In this document: positions 39,574 to 50,159 of the stretch, in pieces
Layout: each line of letters begins with the position of its first letter
Numbering within the stretch: position 1 is the first letter of the stretch
From: Alphaproteobacteria bacterium
GTDB taxonomy: Bacteria; Pseudomonadota; Alphaproteobacteria; Micavibrionales; Micavibrionaceae
DNA length: 64,000 nt
Assembly: GCA_018399685.1 (NCBI GenBank)
Contig: JAGYOK010000001.1
Span: 1-64,000, forward strand
Reading direction: 5' to 3'
Position numbers and translations under genes: made by a program
The notes under the pieces: model-generated
Told to the model about the DNA's origin: nothing
Databases searched by the model: none
The model's input: only the letters and a program-made list of their open reading frames with translations

Positions 39574-42273
39574 ATGAAAACAGTCAATGACATCCGCAGC
39601 GAATATTTAAGCTTTTTTAAAAGCAAAGGCCACGAGGTAGTGCATTCCTCGTCACTTGTACCACATAATGACCCGACTCTGATGTTTGTTAATTCAGGAA
39701 TGGTACAGTTCAAAGACGTGTTTACCGGCAAGGAAAAGCGTGATTATACCCGTGCAACGACGGCACAGAAATGCGTACGTGCAGGCGGAAAACACAATGA
39801 TCTGGAGAATGTCGGCTATACCGCGCGTCACCACACTTTCTTTGAGATGCTGGGGAATTTTTCATTCGGCGATTACTTCAAGGACGATGCGATTGCCTTT
39901 GCGTGGGAGCTGGTGACCAAAAATCTACAACTCCCAGCCGATAAGCTTTGCGTAACCGTTCACGCAACCGATGAAGAAGCCGCTACGATCTGGAAAAAAG
40001 TCACAGGCTTTGACGACCACAAGATCATCCGCATCAACAGCGATGATAACTTCTGGCGCATGGGTGATACCGGCCCTTGCGGGCCATGCACGGAAATTTT
40101 CTATGACCACGGCGAGCATATCTGGGGCGGCCCTCCGGGTTCACCGGAAGAAGATGGCGATCGCTTTATCGAGATATGGAACAACGTCTTTATGCAATAT
40201 GAGCAAATCGACGCCGACACTCGCATTGACCTGCCCGCGCAAAGCGTTGATACCGGCATGGGGCTGGAGCGCATTGCTGCCACTATGATGGGGAGTAATA
40301 ATAACTATGATATTGATATTATGCGCTCTTTGATCGAGCATAGCGCTGATCTGACAGGGGTTGCCCCTGATGGTGATATGGCCGCTTCACACAAAGTTCT
40401 GGCCGACCATATCCGCGCCTCAGCCTTCCTGCTCGCCGATGGAGTGATGCCAAGCAATGAAGGGCGAGGCTATGTGCTGCGCCGGATTATGCGCCGTGGT
40501 ATGCGCCACGCCCATCTTTTGGGCGCTCAAGATCCGCTGATGTATAAGCTATTCCCAACCCTGCAAGCCAAAATGGGTGAAGCCTATCCAGAGCTTAAAC
40601 GCGCCGAAGCGCTGATTACCCAGACGCTGGAAACCGAGGAAAAGCGCTTCAAAGCCACGCTGGATCGGGGCTTAAAAATCCTTGATGAGGAAACCGGCAA
40701 GCTTGGTGATGGTGCTAAATTCCCTGGCGATGTTGCGTTCAAACTCTATGATACGTACGGCTTCCCGCTTGATCTGACGCAAGATGCCTTGCGCGCCAAA
40801 AACATCGCGGTTGATACAGATGCATTTGATACCTGCATGGCCGAGCAAAAAGCCAAAGCCCGCTCCGCGTGGAAAGGTTCTGGTGATGTGGCTTTTGATA
40901 AGTTTTGGTTTAGAATTATTGAAGAGATACCTGCCACTGAGTTTCTCGGCTACAGCAAGGAAAAGGCTGAAGCAAAAATCTTAAACTTAATACTTAAAAC
41001 CCATAATTTGAATTCTAGTCAGGGTATGGAAGATATAGGGGTTGAAGCATCTTTATTGAAAGAAGGGCAAGAAGGAATTGTTATTGTCAATCAATCACCT
41101 TTTTACGCAGAAAGTGGTGGTCAGATTGGTGATACTGGTGTCATTAAAACCGCGGAAGGTGGAGAATTTTTAGTAACGGACACAAGAAAGATATTGGATA
41201 AGGTCTGGGGGCATTACGGTAAAGTTGTAAAAGGCGACTTATCTTTAAATGGTGCTGTCCAGATGATCGTCGATACCGAGCGCCGCCAAGCCATCAAGGC
41301 CAATCACTCCGCCACTCACTTAATGCACGAAGCTTTGCGCCGCGTGCTGGGTGAGCATGTATCACAAAAAGGGAGCTTGCAAGATGAGGAGCGTACGCGC
41401 TTTGATATCTCCCATCCTGCTGCAATTACGCCTGCGCAAATTGCCGAGGTTGAAGACATTGTGAACGCACAAATCCGCGCCAACACCCCCGTAGATACAC
41501 GCCTGATGGCTTTGGAAGATGCCAGAGCAACCGGAGCTGCGGCTCTGTTTGGTGAGAAATACGATGACGAAGTGCGCGTATTGAGCATGGGAACGCATGA
41601 AGAGGGGGCAAACAAAACCTACTCGGTGGAGCTTTGCGGTGGTACGCATGTGAAACGCACCGGCGATATTGGTTTATTCAAGATTATCTCCGAGGAGTCT
41701 TTGTCTTCCGGCATCCGCCGGATTGAAGCAGTGACCGGAGCTAACGCGCTGGCTTATTTGAAGGAACAGGACAAGACGGTTCACGATGTAGCCGCGGTTT
41801 TGAAAACATCTGCAGCGGCTGACCTGGCTGCGCAAGTTAAGGAACTGATCGATGCTAAACGGGCATTGGAAAAAGAAGTCTCTGATCTTCGCAAGAAAGT
41901 CGCTATGGGCGGCGGTTCAGCCGGAGATTGCAATGCTCCGATAAAAGAGATTAACGGCATAAAATTCACCAGCCGTATTTTAGCGGGCTTTCCGGCCAAA
42001 GACCTCAAACCTATGGCCGATGATCTAAAAGCCAAGCTGGGTTCTGGCGTGGTTGTGCTGATCTCTACGGATGAGGGCAAAGCTTCTATCGTTGTCGGGG
42101 TGACAGACGACCTGACCAAAAAGGTGAGCGCCGTAGACCTCGTGCGCACGGCTGCCGAAGTATTAGGCGGACAAGGCGGAGGAGGCCGCCCCGATATGGC
42201 GCAAGCCGGAGGCCCTGACGGTAATGCCGCCCCAAAAGCCGTATCTGCGATTGAAGGAAAACTAGCAGTTTAG
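39574..42273 (+). CDS. alaS: Alanyl-tRNA synthetase
   Basis: [53 protein letters not shown]. Confidence 0.98.
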   Translation: MKTVNDIRSEYLSFFKSKGHEVVHSSSLVPHNDPTLMFVNSGMVQFKDVFTGKEKRDYTRATTAQKCVRAGGKHNDLENVGYTARHHTFFEMLGNFSFGDYFKDDAIAFAWELVTKNLQLPADKLCVTVHATDEEAATIWKKVTGFDDHKIIRINSDDNFWRMGDTGPCGPCTEIFYDHGEHIWGGPPGSPEEDGDRFIEIWNNVFMQYEQIDADTRIDLPAQSVDTGMGLERIAATMMGSNNNYDIDIMRSLIEHSADLTGVAPDGDMAASHKVLADHIRASAFLLADGVMPSNEGRGYVLRRIMRRGMRHAHLLGAQDPLMYKLFPTLQAKMGEAYPELKRAEALITQTLETEEKRFKATLDRGLKILDEETGKLGDGAKFPGDVAFKLYDTYGFPLDLTQDALRAKNIAVDTDAFDTCMAEQKAKARSAWKGSGDVAFDKFWFRIIEEIPATEFLGYSKEKAEAKILNLILKTHNLNSSQGMEDIGVEASLLKEGQEGIVIVNQSPFYAESGGQIGDTGVIKTAEGGEFLVTDTRKILDKVWGHYGKVVKGDLSLNGAVQMIVDTERRQAIKANHSATHLMHEALRRVLGEHVSQKGSLQDEERTRFDISHPAAITPAQIAEVEDIVNAQIRANTPVDTRLMALEDARATGAAALFGEKYDDEVRVLSMGTHEEGANKTYSVELCGGTHVKRTGDIGLFKIISEESLSSGIRRIEAVTGANALAYLKEQDKTVHDVAAVLKTSAAADLAAQVKELIDAKRALEKEVSDLRKKVAMGGGSAGDCNAPIKEINGIKFTSRILAGFPAKDLKPMADDLKAKLGSGVVVLISTDEGKASIVVGVTDDLTKKVSAVDLVRTAAEVLGGQGGGGRPDMAQAGGPDGNAAPKAVSAIEGKLAV

Positions 42274-42726
42274 ATCTTCGGGATGGTTCACATATGCGCC
42301 CTGAAGAGGGCCTGGATTAGACCAATCGGCGATAAAACCATCTATTTTTAAGTAATCATATATGCTTTCGCCGGTTGTTTCTTCGATAACATGGTAATGC
42401 TTATTTTTATCAGAATAGATTACTAACATGCCACCAGATGTTCGGCCAAGAGCAACCTCATCTTCGCCAATTATATCGGCCTCTTCGGCTTTAGACGTCG
42501 CGTCTAAGATATCATCTTCCATTCCATCTTGGGCTAGCTCCTGAGGGCGTGTTCCGAAAAGAGAAAAAGAGTTACTAAGTAGGCCATTTGTTTTATGTAG
42601 AAATTCTACATAATCGTCGGGAAGGGTACAATGCCTGCTTTGTTGCAGAACGTCGTTTATGGCCTTAATTTCTGAGGCAAGTCTCAACGGTTGAGAAGGG
42701 TTATCATCTACAAAATTAGGAGTCAT
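42262..42726 (-). CDS. SUKH (SMI1/KNR4)-superfamily immunity-like protein
   Basis: [25 protein letters not shown]...[38 protein letters not shown] pattern. Confidence 0.7.
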   Translation of the reverse strand: MTPNFVDDNPSQPLRLASEIKAINDVLQQSRHCTLPDDYVEFLHKTNGLLSNSFSLFGTRPQELAQDGMEDDILDATSKAEEADIIGEDEVALGRTSGGMLVIYSDKNKHYHVIEETTGESIYDYLKIDGFIADWSNPGPLQGAYVNHPEDLNC

Positions 42727-43823
42727 GATAAGGTACTTTCTTCCAATGCTGTGTCTGTTTCTTCAACTGGTGGTTGTATTGACATATTTCCGGAGGGAAG
42801 GGAAGAAAAATCGTCATTTAATAGGTTTCCACTGTCGGCAAGATACGGTAAAACACGGAAAATAACCTCAAGATTTTCGGCCAATGCGTGTTGATTATTA
42901 GACAAAGTCCGCCTAATGCTACCGTCCATTTTTTCTCTGCTTTCCTCCATCCGTTCGATTATATCTTGGGTTTTTCCATGCCACTTTAATAAATAAGCAT
43001 ATGTCGACTCGGCAAGGTCACAGATTGAATGCATAGCCTTCGTATCTTCAATTTGCCCAAACTTTATGAGTTTTTCGGAGAGCCGTGTACATTTTTCAGA
43101 TGCTGCAAGGGCAGCGATAGAAGAATAAACAGGGTTTTCTTTTTCTACAACGGCAGCCTTAACATGTTTATAAAATGGAGAGCTTCCTTCTTCTCTATCA
43201 GGGACAGCCATGTATATAAGCCGTGTTTCATCCTCTTCAATATTGGTTAGCTGGTATTTATTAATTGTATTTTTGATAGCGTGAATTGACATAGGCAAAA
43301 GATACAAATTCCGTAAGTGATTAACCATGAGCGTGCTCTTTGATTTCTCGGGATCGCTATCTGGCCAATCGGTATCTTCCTTTTTTATAGAGGCTATTTG
43401 GCCACTGCCGGAGCGTTCGATAATATGATCAAGATCATAAGGATAATAACGACCGTCTTTGTCAGAAGGAATATGTCCTTCTTTCATTTCATTAATAGAG
43501 TTCTGGCAAAAACCGGCTTCCAACAGTTCTTTTTCATTCTGTATGGCAATTTTTTTATAAAAAGCAGGGGCAACTTTTTGTAAGAACTCTTTCATTGTTG
43601 CTTGATTTTGCTCTTTTGAAATCCTTGTATAGTAAACAGGAACCAGTTTCATGCCCTCAGGCAACTGATCAATGGCAGCTTGCAGCTTTTTTCGGTGTTT
43701 AGGCTTCATGGACTTCATAACATCTTCAAGCGAAGGCACAGAAGCGGCTTCCTTGTTGAAAATCTCAGTAGTGATTCGCTGGATATTACCCGCAGAAATA
43801 ACAGCCATTTTAATATCATTCAC
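42723..43823 (-). CDS. HNH-like nuclease-domain protein (putative toxin/effector)
   Basis: YPYDLDHIIERSGSG ... VNHLRNLYLLPMSIHAIKN resembles DH...N...H HNH layout; stop overlaps SUKH start (ATGA). Confidence 0.55.
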   Translation of the reverse strand: MNDIKMAVISAGNIQRITTEIFNKEAASVPSLEDVMKSMKPKHRKKLQAAIDQLPEGMKLVPVYYTRISKEQNQATMKEFLQKVAPAFYKKIAIQNEKELLEAGFCQNSINEMKEGHIPSDKDGRYYPYDLDHIIERSGSGQIASIKKEDTDWPDSDPEKSKSTLMVNHLRNLYLLPMSIHAIKNTINKYQLTNIEEDETRLIYMAVPDREEGSSPFYKHVKAAVVEKENPVYSSIAALAASEKCTRLSEKLIKFGQIEDTKAMHSICDLAESTYAYLLKWHGKTQDIIERMEESREKMDGSIRRTLSNNQHALAENLEVIFRVLPYLADSGNLLNDDFSSLPSGNMSIQPPVEETDTALEESTLS

Positions 43824-43919
43824 CCTTATTATTTAATCTTACGAGTAATTATATTTTGTATGATTTAAGAATACCTTAACAGAAAAACAAGCGGCAAGTA
43901 AAAAACGCTCTTGTCCAAA

Positions 43920-44020
43920 GCCAAACTCTGGCCATAAAAGCCACATCAAAAACACAAAAACAAGGGCGCATACAAAAATGGTCATGGAACGCATATTTTT
44001 TATTATCAAGCTCAAGCCAA
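43920..44020 (+). pseudogene. Degenerate copy of the ndk leader and first about 14 codons
   Basis: caaactctggccataaaagcc.acatcaaaa....aaaaacaagggcgcatacaaaaATGGTCATGGAACGCATATTTTTTATTATC matches 46038-46128 with mostly point differences. Confidence 0.88.
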
Positions 44021-44079
44021 TTAGCTGCTCTTGAGGCTGTAGCTTTGCGATTGAAGGGAAATTGGTCAGTTTTTCCTGA
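44021..44079 (+). pseudogene. Degenerate copy of the alaS 3' end
   Basis: GCT GCT CTT GAG GCT GTA GCT TT GCG ATT GAA GGG AAA TTG ... TGA aligns with alaS GCC GCC CCA AAA GCC GTA TCT GCG ATT GAA GGA AAA CTA ... TAG (42227-42273). Confidence 0.78.
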
Positions 44080-44142
44080 TAAATATTTGATATATCTATG
44101 TTTTTTATTGTTTTCGGTGCGGATTAATGCCGCGGCGTGGAG

Positions 44143-44194
44143 AGTTTTGTACAGTTAGCTCATCGAAATCCGCAGGTTTTTGTATAGTTAGCTC
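44143..44194. repeat. Short imperfect direct repeat gttttgtacagttagctc / gtttttgtatagttagctc
   Basis: Two copies about 31 nt apart next to the cassette junction. Confidence 0.7.
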
Positions 44195-44371
44195 CTCTTT
44201 CTTTCCGTTTAATCCCTCTTATAGTAAGAGAGAATTCCGGGCTTATTAACAAAACCCGTGACCGACTTTAGCATAAAATAGGAATTAATTCAAATTATTT
44301 CGCCTTTAGGATCACCCTTTCATTCATATGATAGGGTGTTGCACTTCTTTTTTGAATCTAGGAACCCATAT

Positions 44372-44671
44372 TTATAAAGGAGGTTTTGCGCCTCTTTTAA
44401 GGCAGGCATCAAGAAACTCTTTCTTGCTTAATTCAACAACTTCTGTGCTTTTTGCCACATAGGAAATGTAGAAATTATCAATCTCGAATTCTTTGTTCTC
44501 AAGGTTTAACACTTCGGCAATAACAGCAATGCTAGCGCCTACATAACCGATACGTAAGGGACGATCACCCACAAGATAATAAACGTATTTATCAATAGGA
44601 GCATCTTTTTCGATACTTCCATACTCATTCATATCTATATTATCATTTGGTTGATCTATATTGTCTGTCAT
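44372..44671 (-). CDS. Hypothetical small protein in the RSH-like operon
   Basis: Intact ORF, 7-nt gap to the upstream ORF. Confidence 0.6.
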   Translation of the reverse strand: MTDNIDQPNDNIDMNEYGSIEKDAPIDKYVYYLVGDRPLRIGYVGASIAVIAEVLNLENKEFEIDNFYISYVAKSTEVVELSKKEFLDACLKRGAKPPL

Positions 44672-44678
44672 GGAGTAA

Positions 44679-45044
44679 TTATGGGGTATGATCTTCGGCA
44701 GGGGAAGCGTGTATTTTATCGAATGCGGATTGTGCTTCGCTCAGGTGTTGATTAAATTCTTCTTTTTGATCTTCTTCAAAGACTTCAAGGTCAAATTCTG
44801 TACTATTTAGTTTGGTAAGGAGAGAATTATCTACACACCATTTCTTTTTTTCAAAGAGCCATTTCTCTGCTAATACGGTTATCCATTTGGATTTTGGATA
44901 CTCCCTATCCTCAGATGGAGGAACCTTTTTTTTGCGCATAAACAAAGCGTCACGGCCGATAGTACCATCAATACCGGAGTAGGTTCCTATCAGATAAGTA
45001 TAGAGCTTTTTTTCGTCGCCCCATTTTTCTTTTAATTCAGTCAT
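44679..45044 (-). CDS. Hypothetical small protein in the RSH-like operon
   Basis: Intact ORF directly downstream of the RSH-like gene. Confidence 0.6.
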   Translation of the reverse strand: MTELKEKWGDEKKLYTYLIGTYSGIDGTIGRDALFMRKKKVPPSEDREYPKSKWITVLAEKWLFEKKKWCVDNSLLTKLNSTEFDLEVFEEDQKEEFNQHLSEAQSAFDKIHASPAEDHTP

Positions 45045-45124
45045 TATAATTACTCCTGAGTGTACAACTCTAAGCTTTGTTGCCCGGTTCTAACACACTT
45101 ATGTAAAAAAAGGCAAGATTTTTA

Positions 45125-45922
45125 TTAGTCCAGATTATGTTGTTTAATTTTAGCATCGGCCTCGTTTTCCTCTTCAAATGACAGTGCATCAGATGGATTA
45201 ACCAACAACCTGTCTAATCCGGCTTCACGTGCTGCTACACCGTTGTGTTTCCGGCAAACAGCAAAATGTGCATCAGCTCTTATGGCTGGTCCGTTTGGTA
45301 TTTGAACGTTATTGTATTGGCTCAAGATGTCTTGTGCCAGACGCATGTGCTTGTGCGTCTTATCGTAAACAGCTTCATCAAGTGCTTTGTGTACAACTTG
45401 CAGCTCAACCAAATATTCTCCTTCTATCTCTTTTCCATCCTTTCCAAAAAGAGGAAAGGCGATTTTTGCGTTAATAGCGCGATAACCTGTTTCAAGTTTT
45501 GGAGCTGCAAAGTGATTATTCAGTTGGGCGCAATAGCCTTTAAATTCTTTAAAGAGGGGATCTTCTTCTTTTTTCTCAGGATCAAGCATCTCTAACAAGG
45601 TTTCGATAGCCTCAGGGGAGCTAACCTTAATCTTTGCACGCACAATATCGGATATCAAAGTCGCGTTACCGTGACAATCTCTATCAATTTTTTCTCGTGC
45701 TGTATCAAATTCTTTTGTAGCGCCGAGCTTAAATTTGCCACCGGTTAATTTTTCCAAACGTGCGCCAAACTTTATAAATTGTTTTTCAATTTTTTCGGCG
45801 TGTTCATAAAGCTCATTTAAAGATCCGCAGCTTTGCATAGGAAACGGTTTACCGCAATTATCACGAAAAACGGTAGTTCTGGGGCTTATCTTCTTTTTCT
45901 TAGGTTTTTGTGATCCCGCCAT
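45125..45922 (-). CDS. RelA/SpoT-fold (RSH synthetase-like) protein, putative effector
   Basis: ISDIVRAKIKV...ETGYRAINAKIAF...EYLVELQVVHKALDEAVYDKTHKHMR resembles the D-x-x-R / GYR / E-LQ synthetase pattern. Confidence 0.6.
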   Translation of the reverse strand: MAGSQKPKKKKISPRTTVFRDNCGKPFPMQSCGSLNELYEHAEKIEKQFIKFGARLEKLTGGKFKLGATKEFDTAREKIDRDCHGNATLISDIVRAKIKVSSPEAIETLLEMLDPEKKEEDPLFKEFKGYCAQLNNHFAAPKLETGYRAINAKIAFPLFGKDGKEIEGEYLVELQVVHKALDEAVYDKTHKHMRLAQDILSQYNNVQIPNGPAIRADAHFAVCRKHNGVAAREAGLDRLLVNPSDALSFEEENEADAKIKQHNLD

Positions 45923-46092
45923 AAGTTCTATTCTTTATTTACTATCAGCAATTATAATCACACCCGTTCACAATAATGCAAATATTTTAATATATCCCTA
46001 AAAAGAAGCTGCGGGCGAAAGGGCTTGCCCTGACCTCAAACTCTGGTTATAAAAGCCCCATCAAAACTACAAAAACAAGGGAACATACAAAA

Positions 46093-46515
46093 ATGGCCAT
46101 AGAACGCACATTTTCTATTATTAAACCTGATGCAACAAGGCGCAACCTGACTGGTGCTATCAATGCTAAACTTGAAGAAGCAGGCCTTCGCATTATAGCG
46201 CAAAAACGCATTCACATGACCTTGGCACAAGCCGAAGGTTTTTACGAAGTTCACAGCCAGCGCCCGTTTTTCGGCGAGCTGACAGAGTTTATGTCATCAG
46301 AGCCGGTAGTCGTGCAGGTGCTTGAAGGTGAAGATGCTGTTGCTAAAAACCGTGAAGTTATGGGAGCAACCAATCCAGCCGATGCGGCTACAGGTACAAT
46401 CCGCAAAGAATATGCTCTTAACATCGGAGAAAACTCCGTACACGGTTCTGACTCTTTGGAAAATGCAAAGATAGAGATTGAGTACTTCTTTAAAGAAGAT
46501 GAGATCGTTGGCTAG
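46093..46515 (+). CDS. ndk: Nucleoside diphosphate kinase
   Basis: [40 protein letters not shown]. Confidence 0.98.
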   Translation: MAIERTFSIIKPDATRRNLTGAINAKLEEAGLRIIAQKRIHMTLAQAEGFYEVHSQRPFFGELTEFMSSEPVVVQVLEGEDAVAKNREVMGATNPADAATGTIRKEYALNIGENSVHGSDSLENAKIEIEYFFKEDEIVG

Positions 46516-49500
46516 GAAGAGGTGTTTTCCTCAGCCCAGTTGTTTAAAGTATTTTGGGTTTGCGTATTTATATCGCGCAAGCCCATTGCTTTTTTTACAG
46601 CTTCCTCTTTTCGTGACATGCGCGCAGCTTTTTCAATTTCGCCAGCTTCGTAGCTTAGATACTTCATACCAAAATTGCTGGCCAGACCCTTTAATTCATG
46701 CGCACGGCTGCCCAGTGTAGCAAGGTTTTCTTCTTCGGTAAGTAACCCGATTGCTTCAACAATTTCACTGGCCTTGTTCAAAAACCCTTTTAGCAAAGAC
46801 AGGAATTTTTCTTGTCCGAGTGTTCCTAAGAGCTGCTCAAGCATTATAAGGTCAAGTAGTTCATCCTGATTGTACCCATTGTCAGATGTTGTTTTTGTTA
46901 TGGTATTGTTTTCTTTATTACTTTCGCCATTTTGTTCCATTAAGAAACGTTGAATACCGGTGATTTCATCACCAGTTTCCTGATCTTTTTCCTTTAAAAC
47001 CAAATCTTCTTGAGATTCATTTTCTTTTGAAGATCCGTCATCAATAAATATCAGAGAAGAATCTCCTGTTTGAGCCAAAGGTTTGCTCGTTTCTTTTTGT
47101 GTCATTAGGTTAAGTTCCGAGTCAGATGTATAGTGTTCTCTGTTATCAAGGCTAAGGCCTGTTTTTATATTGGAAAGATCAACGTCTGATTTCGGGGCAG
47201 GTTTGTTAATTTCCCCTGATTTATCAGTTTCCATTTCGCCTTCTGTTTCTTTTTTGCCCGAGCTTTCCGAGCCATTGTCAAATTTTCCGATTGAAGCATT
47301 ATAAAGAGTCTCAGAAAGCTTTTTTGAATCAATTGGTTTTGCCAAAAAGCCATTCATACCCGCTTCAAAGAAACGCTGAATATCCTCCAGCATAACATTG
47401 CCGGTAAGTGCAATAACCGGTATGTTAGCGACTTGGGGATCTGGCTCCAGACGCAGCTTGCGAGTTGTTTCCAGACCGTCCATTCCACCGAGTTGAATAT
47501 CCATCAAAATCAGATCGAGTTTTTGATTTCTGCAAATATTGATAGCTTCAAGACCATTGGATGCCATAAATAGTGTATGACCCTGTTGTGATAGCAGGCC
47601 ATCAAGAACCTTTCTATTCATTTCATTATCTTCTGTAACCAGAATATTCATAGGCCTCGTTTTATGCGATTGTCCGTCATCGGTAAAATGTTCATCAGGG
47701 ACAATACGGTCTTGTCCTTGCTCATCCTGAATTATTATATCCAGATCAAAATAAAAGGTTGTGCCTTGTCCAACAACACTTTGAACATTTATATGACTAT
47801 CCATTGCTTCTATGAGACGATGAGTGATAGCAAGTCCCAGACCTGTTCCGCCATATTTACGTGTTGTGCTGCTTTCAGCCTGAGTGAATGGGGTGAACAG
47901 CTTGCTCATTCCTTCTTCGGGGATTCCAATTCCTGTGTCTTTAACCGCTATTCGTAACTTATCTTTAACATCAGGATTTTCTCTAGATAAACGTCGAATA
48001 CTAACGGATACTCCGCCCTTATCTGTAAATTTAATTGCGTTATTTACTAAATTAAGCAAGACCTGACGTAAGCGCGTAGGATCTCCTGAAACGACCCTTG
48101 GGACACTATCATTATCTATGTCTGCACTAAGAGAGACGCCCTTTTGAGAAGCGTGCCCAGACATAAGTACGATTACATCGTTAACCAGTCGGTGCAGGTC
48201 AAAATTTATTATTTCCAGTGCCAGATTGCCGCTCTCAATTTTTTCGAAATCAAGAATGTCGTTTAGCAAGGCCATCATAGTATCACCAGACTTGTGTATG
48301 GTTTCTACATAATCAAGCTGGGAGTTGCTAAGATTTGTTTTTTGTAGAAGCTGTACCATGCCCAAAATACCATTCATGGGCGTGCGAATTTCGTGACTGA
48401 CAACAGCCAGAAACGCAGATTTGGCCTGATTTGCTTTATCGGCGCTTTCTTTTGCGATGCGCATTTCCTCAGTGCGCCGTACCTCGCGTTCACGTAACTC
48501 TGCCATAAGCTCTCTTTCGCGCTCGATAACTCGAACCAAACGAGCTTGATCGGCAGATTCTTTTGATTTTTGCAATCTCATAATGGATTGTTCATCACGT
48601 AATCGCTCTTCTGTCTGGCGCTGTTCAACTTGATTTTTATAAGCCTCTGTATGAAAAAAGGCTGCAATGAAGAACACACCTTGTATTATGTGCAAATACC
48701 AAAAAGTTGCAACAAAACCGGAAGAAACTTGAACTATTTCTGCGTTAAGCAAAGCAAGCCATACTAGAGAAAAAGCGGAGAACAAGGATCCTGCGCCGAA
48801 AAGAAGCGTGTTGATAAGCGGCCTGTTATTCAAGAAGAAAAGAATAGCGAGCGATACCATCATGCAAACACAGATCAGGCCACTCATAAGCATAAGTCCT
48901 GCAACAGAAGTTCCCATTACAGACAGGTACAAAAGCGTTCCGATAATGATTAATCCACCAACAGAGGCCAGCGCGATATTTTCCAGCGGTCTTTCATGAT
49001 ATCGCATACTGCAATAGCTGCGTATTGCAACAATGAGCAGCAAATAGCTGGCCATATATAATATAAATAAAACAGAGCCGGAAATAATACCTTGCGAAAC
49101 GATTGTGCTGCTCAAATTAAAAAATATGGCACACAAGATAGTATAATATGAGGCTAGAGCCAAATATGATTTATTCCAGCGTATATAATAAGCGGCAATA
49201 AAAAAAACGCTCATACCGATAAACATAATGGCGGCTATAACGTTGACAAAGCTGCCTTGTGTTAACTGGCGCAAGTACTCATGCTGCGTAACAAGTTTTG
49301 GATTAAAAATTAGGGGAAAGCCTTCTTGTGCCTCAAGTCTTAATATTACGACATTTTTTGCTTTTGGAAGAATCTTAAGGGCAAGCGCAGAACCAACAAA
49401 TGGATTTTCGCTATTTACATTTTCTTTAACAGGGAAGTTTTGGATTTGCTTTGTAGTATAATTAAAGATCTCAATATTTTTCATCATTCCCATCCGTCCG

Positions 49501-49886
49501 GAAAGGGAATCCCCAAAATCAAGAATCCAGTCTTCTGTTTCTGTTTCGTTGTTAACGGCAAAAACAATCCATAAAGGCTCGTGAGCATTACTTATTTTTA
49601 TAACATCGCTATAGACTTTTGTTCCGCGCAGGTTGTTGTTATAACGCTCGACTAGAATCTTTGGGTCTAGCTTTTCGTTTGGATCAGGGGTTACATACGA
49701 ATATTTTGCAATATTATAATACTCAGCTTTTTCATTCAAGACTAAGGTAGCGTTGCTTTGCGCAACTGTCTGCGCATTTGATAACAAGCAAAATAGAGAG
49801 ACAATAAGCACTAGCCAGAAAAATCTGGCTGTAAAAAATGCTGTTATACTATACCCGTTTTTGATCATATGCGCATAATTAAGCAT
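46512..49886 (-). CDS. Hybrid sensor histidine kinase: 7TM-DISM-like sensor, HisKA, HATPase, receiver and C-terminal Hpt
   Basis: [55 protein letters not shown]. Confidence 0.9.
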   Translation of the reverse strand: MLNYAHMIKNGYSITAFFTARFFWLVLIVSLFCLLSNAQTVAQSNATLVLNEKAEYYNIAKYSYVTPDPNEKLDPKILVERYNNNLRGTKVYSDVIKISNAHEPLWIVFAVNNETETEDWILDFGDSLSGRMGMMKNIEIFNYTTKQIQNFPVKENVNSENPFVGSALALKILPKAKNVVILRLEAQEGFPLIFNPKLVTQHEYLRQLTQGSFVNVIAAIMFIGMSVFFIAAYYIRWNKSYLALASYYTILCAIFFNLSSTIVSQGIISGSVLFILYMASYLLLIVAIRSYCSMRYHERPLENIALASVGGLIIIGTLLYLSVMGTSVAGLMLMSGLICVCMMVSLAILFFLNNRPLINTLLFGAGSLFSAFSLVWLALLNAEIVQVSSGFVATFWYLHIIQGVFFIAAFFHTEAYKNQVEQRQTEERLRDEQSIMRLQKSKESADQARLVRVIERERELMAELREREVRRTEEMRIAKESADKANQAKSAFLAVVSHEIRTPMNGILGMVQLLQKTNLSNSQLDYVETIHKSGDTMMALLNDILDFEKIESGNLALEIINFDLHRLVNDVIVLMSGHASQKGVSLSADIDNDSVPRVVSGDPTRLRQVLLNLVNNAIKFTDKGGVSVSIRRLSRENPDVKDKLRIAVKDTGIGIPEEGMSKLFTPFTQAESSTTRKYGGTGLGLAITHRLIEAMDSHINVQSVVGQGTTFYFDLDIIIQDEQGQDRIVPDEHFTDDGQSHKTRPMNILVTEDNEMNRKVLDGLLSQQGHTLFMASNGLEAINICRNQKLDLILMDIQLGGMDGLETTRKLRLEPDPQVANIPVIALTGNVMLEDIQRFFEAGMNGFLAKPIDSKKLSETLYNASIGKFDNGSESSGKKETEGEMETDKSGEINKPAPKSDVDLSNIKTGLSLDNREHYTSDSELNLMTQKETSKPLAQTGDSSLIFIDDGSSKENESQEDLVLKEKDQETGDEITGIQRFLMEQNGESNKENNTITKTTSDNGYNQDELLDLIMLEQLLGTLGQEKFLSLLKGFLNKASEIVEAIGLLTEEENLATLGSRAHELKGLASNFGMKYLSYEAGEIEKAARMSRKEEAVKKAMGLRDINTQTQNTLNNWAEENTSS

Positions 49887-50159
49887 GCTTAAAATACATG
49901 CTTGGTGAAATTGTTCTAATTAAATTTAGAAAACTCAGTAAAAAAACGCATGAAAAAACATCGCTTTTCTTAGGACTACATTATGATACTAAAAAAGTTA
50001 ATGTTTCACTAAAGCAATATTATAAATATATAAAGATTGATATCAGGTTATATTAATTCTGAGAATCCTCAACAAGCTTGATTGTAATCCCTTCATTTTT
50101 AGAAGGGGGGCAATAATATGCGGAGTATAATAGGTCACGACTCTATACAGACCTTAACC

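Noticed and set aside
40895-41262. Insertion element or intein inside alaS as the cause of the AT-rich patch
   Set aside because: The frame continues with AlaS-like sequence ([13 protein letters not shown]) and no intein motifs; mosaicism is simpler.
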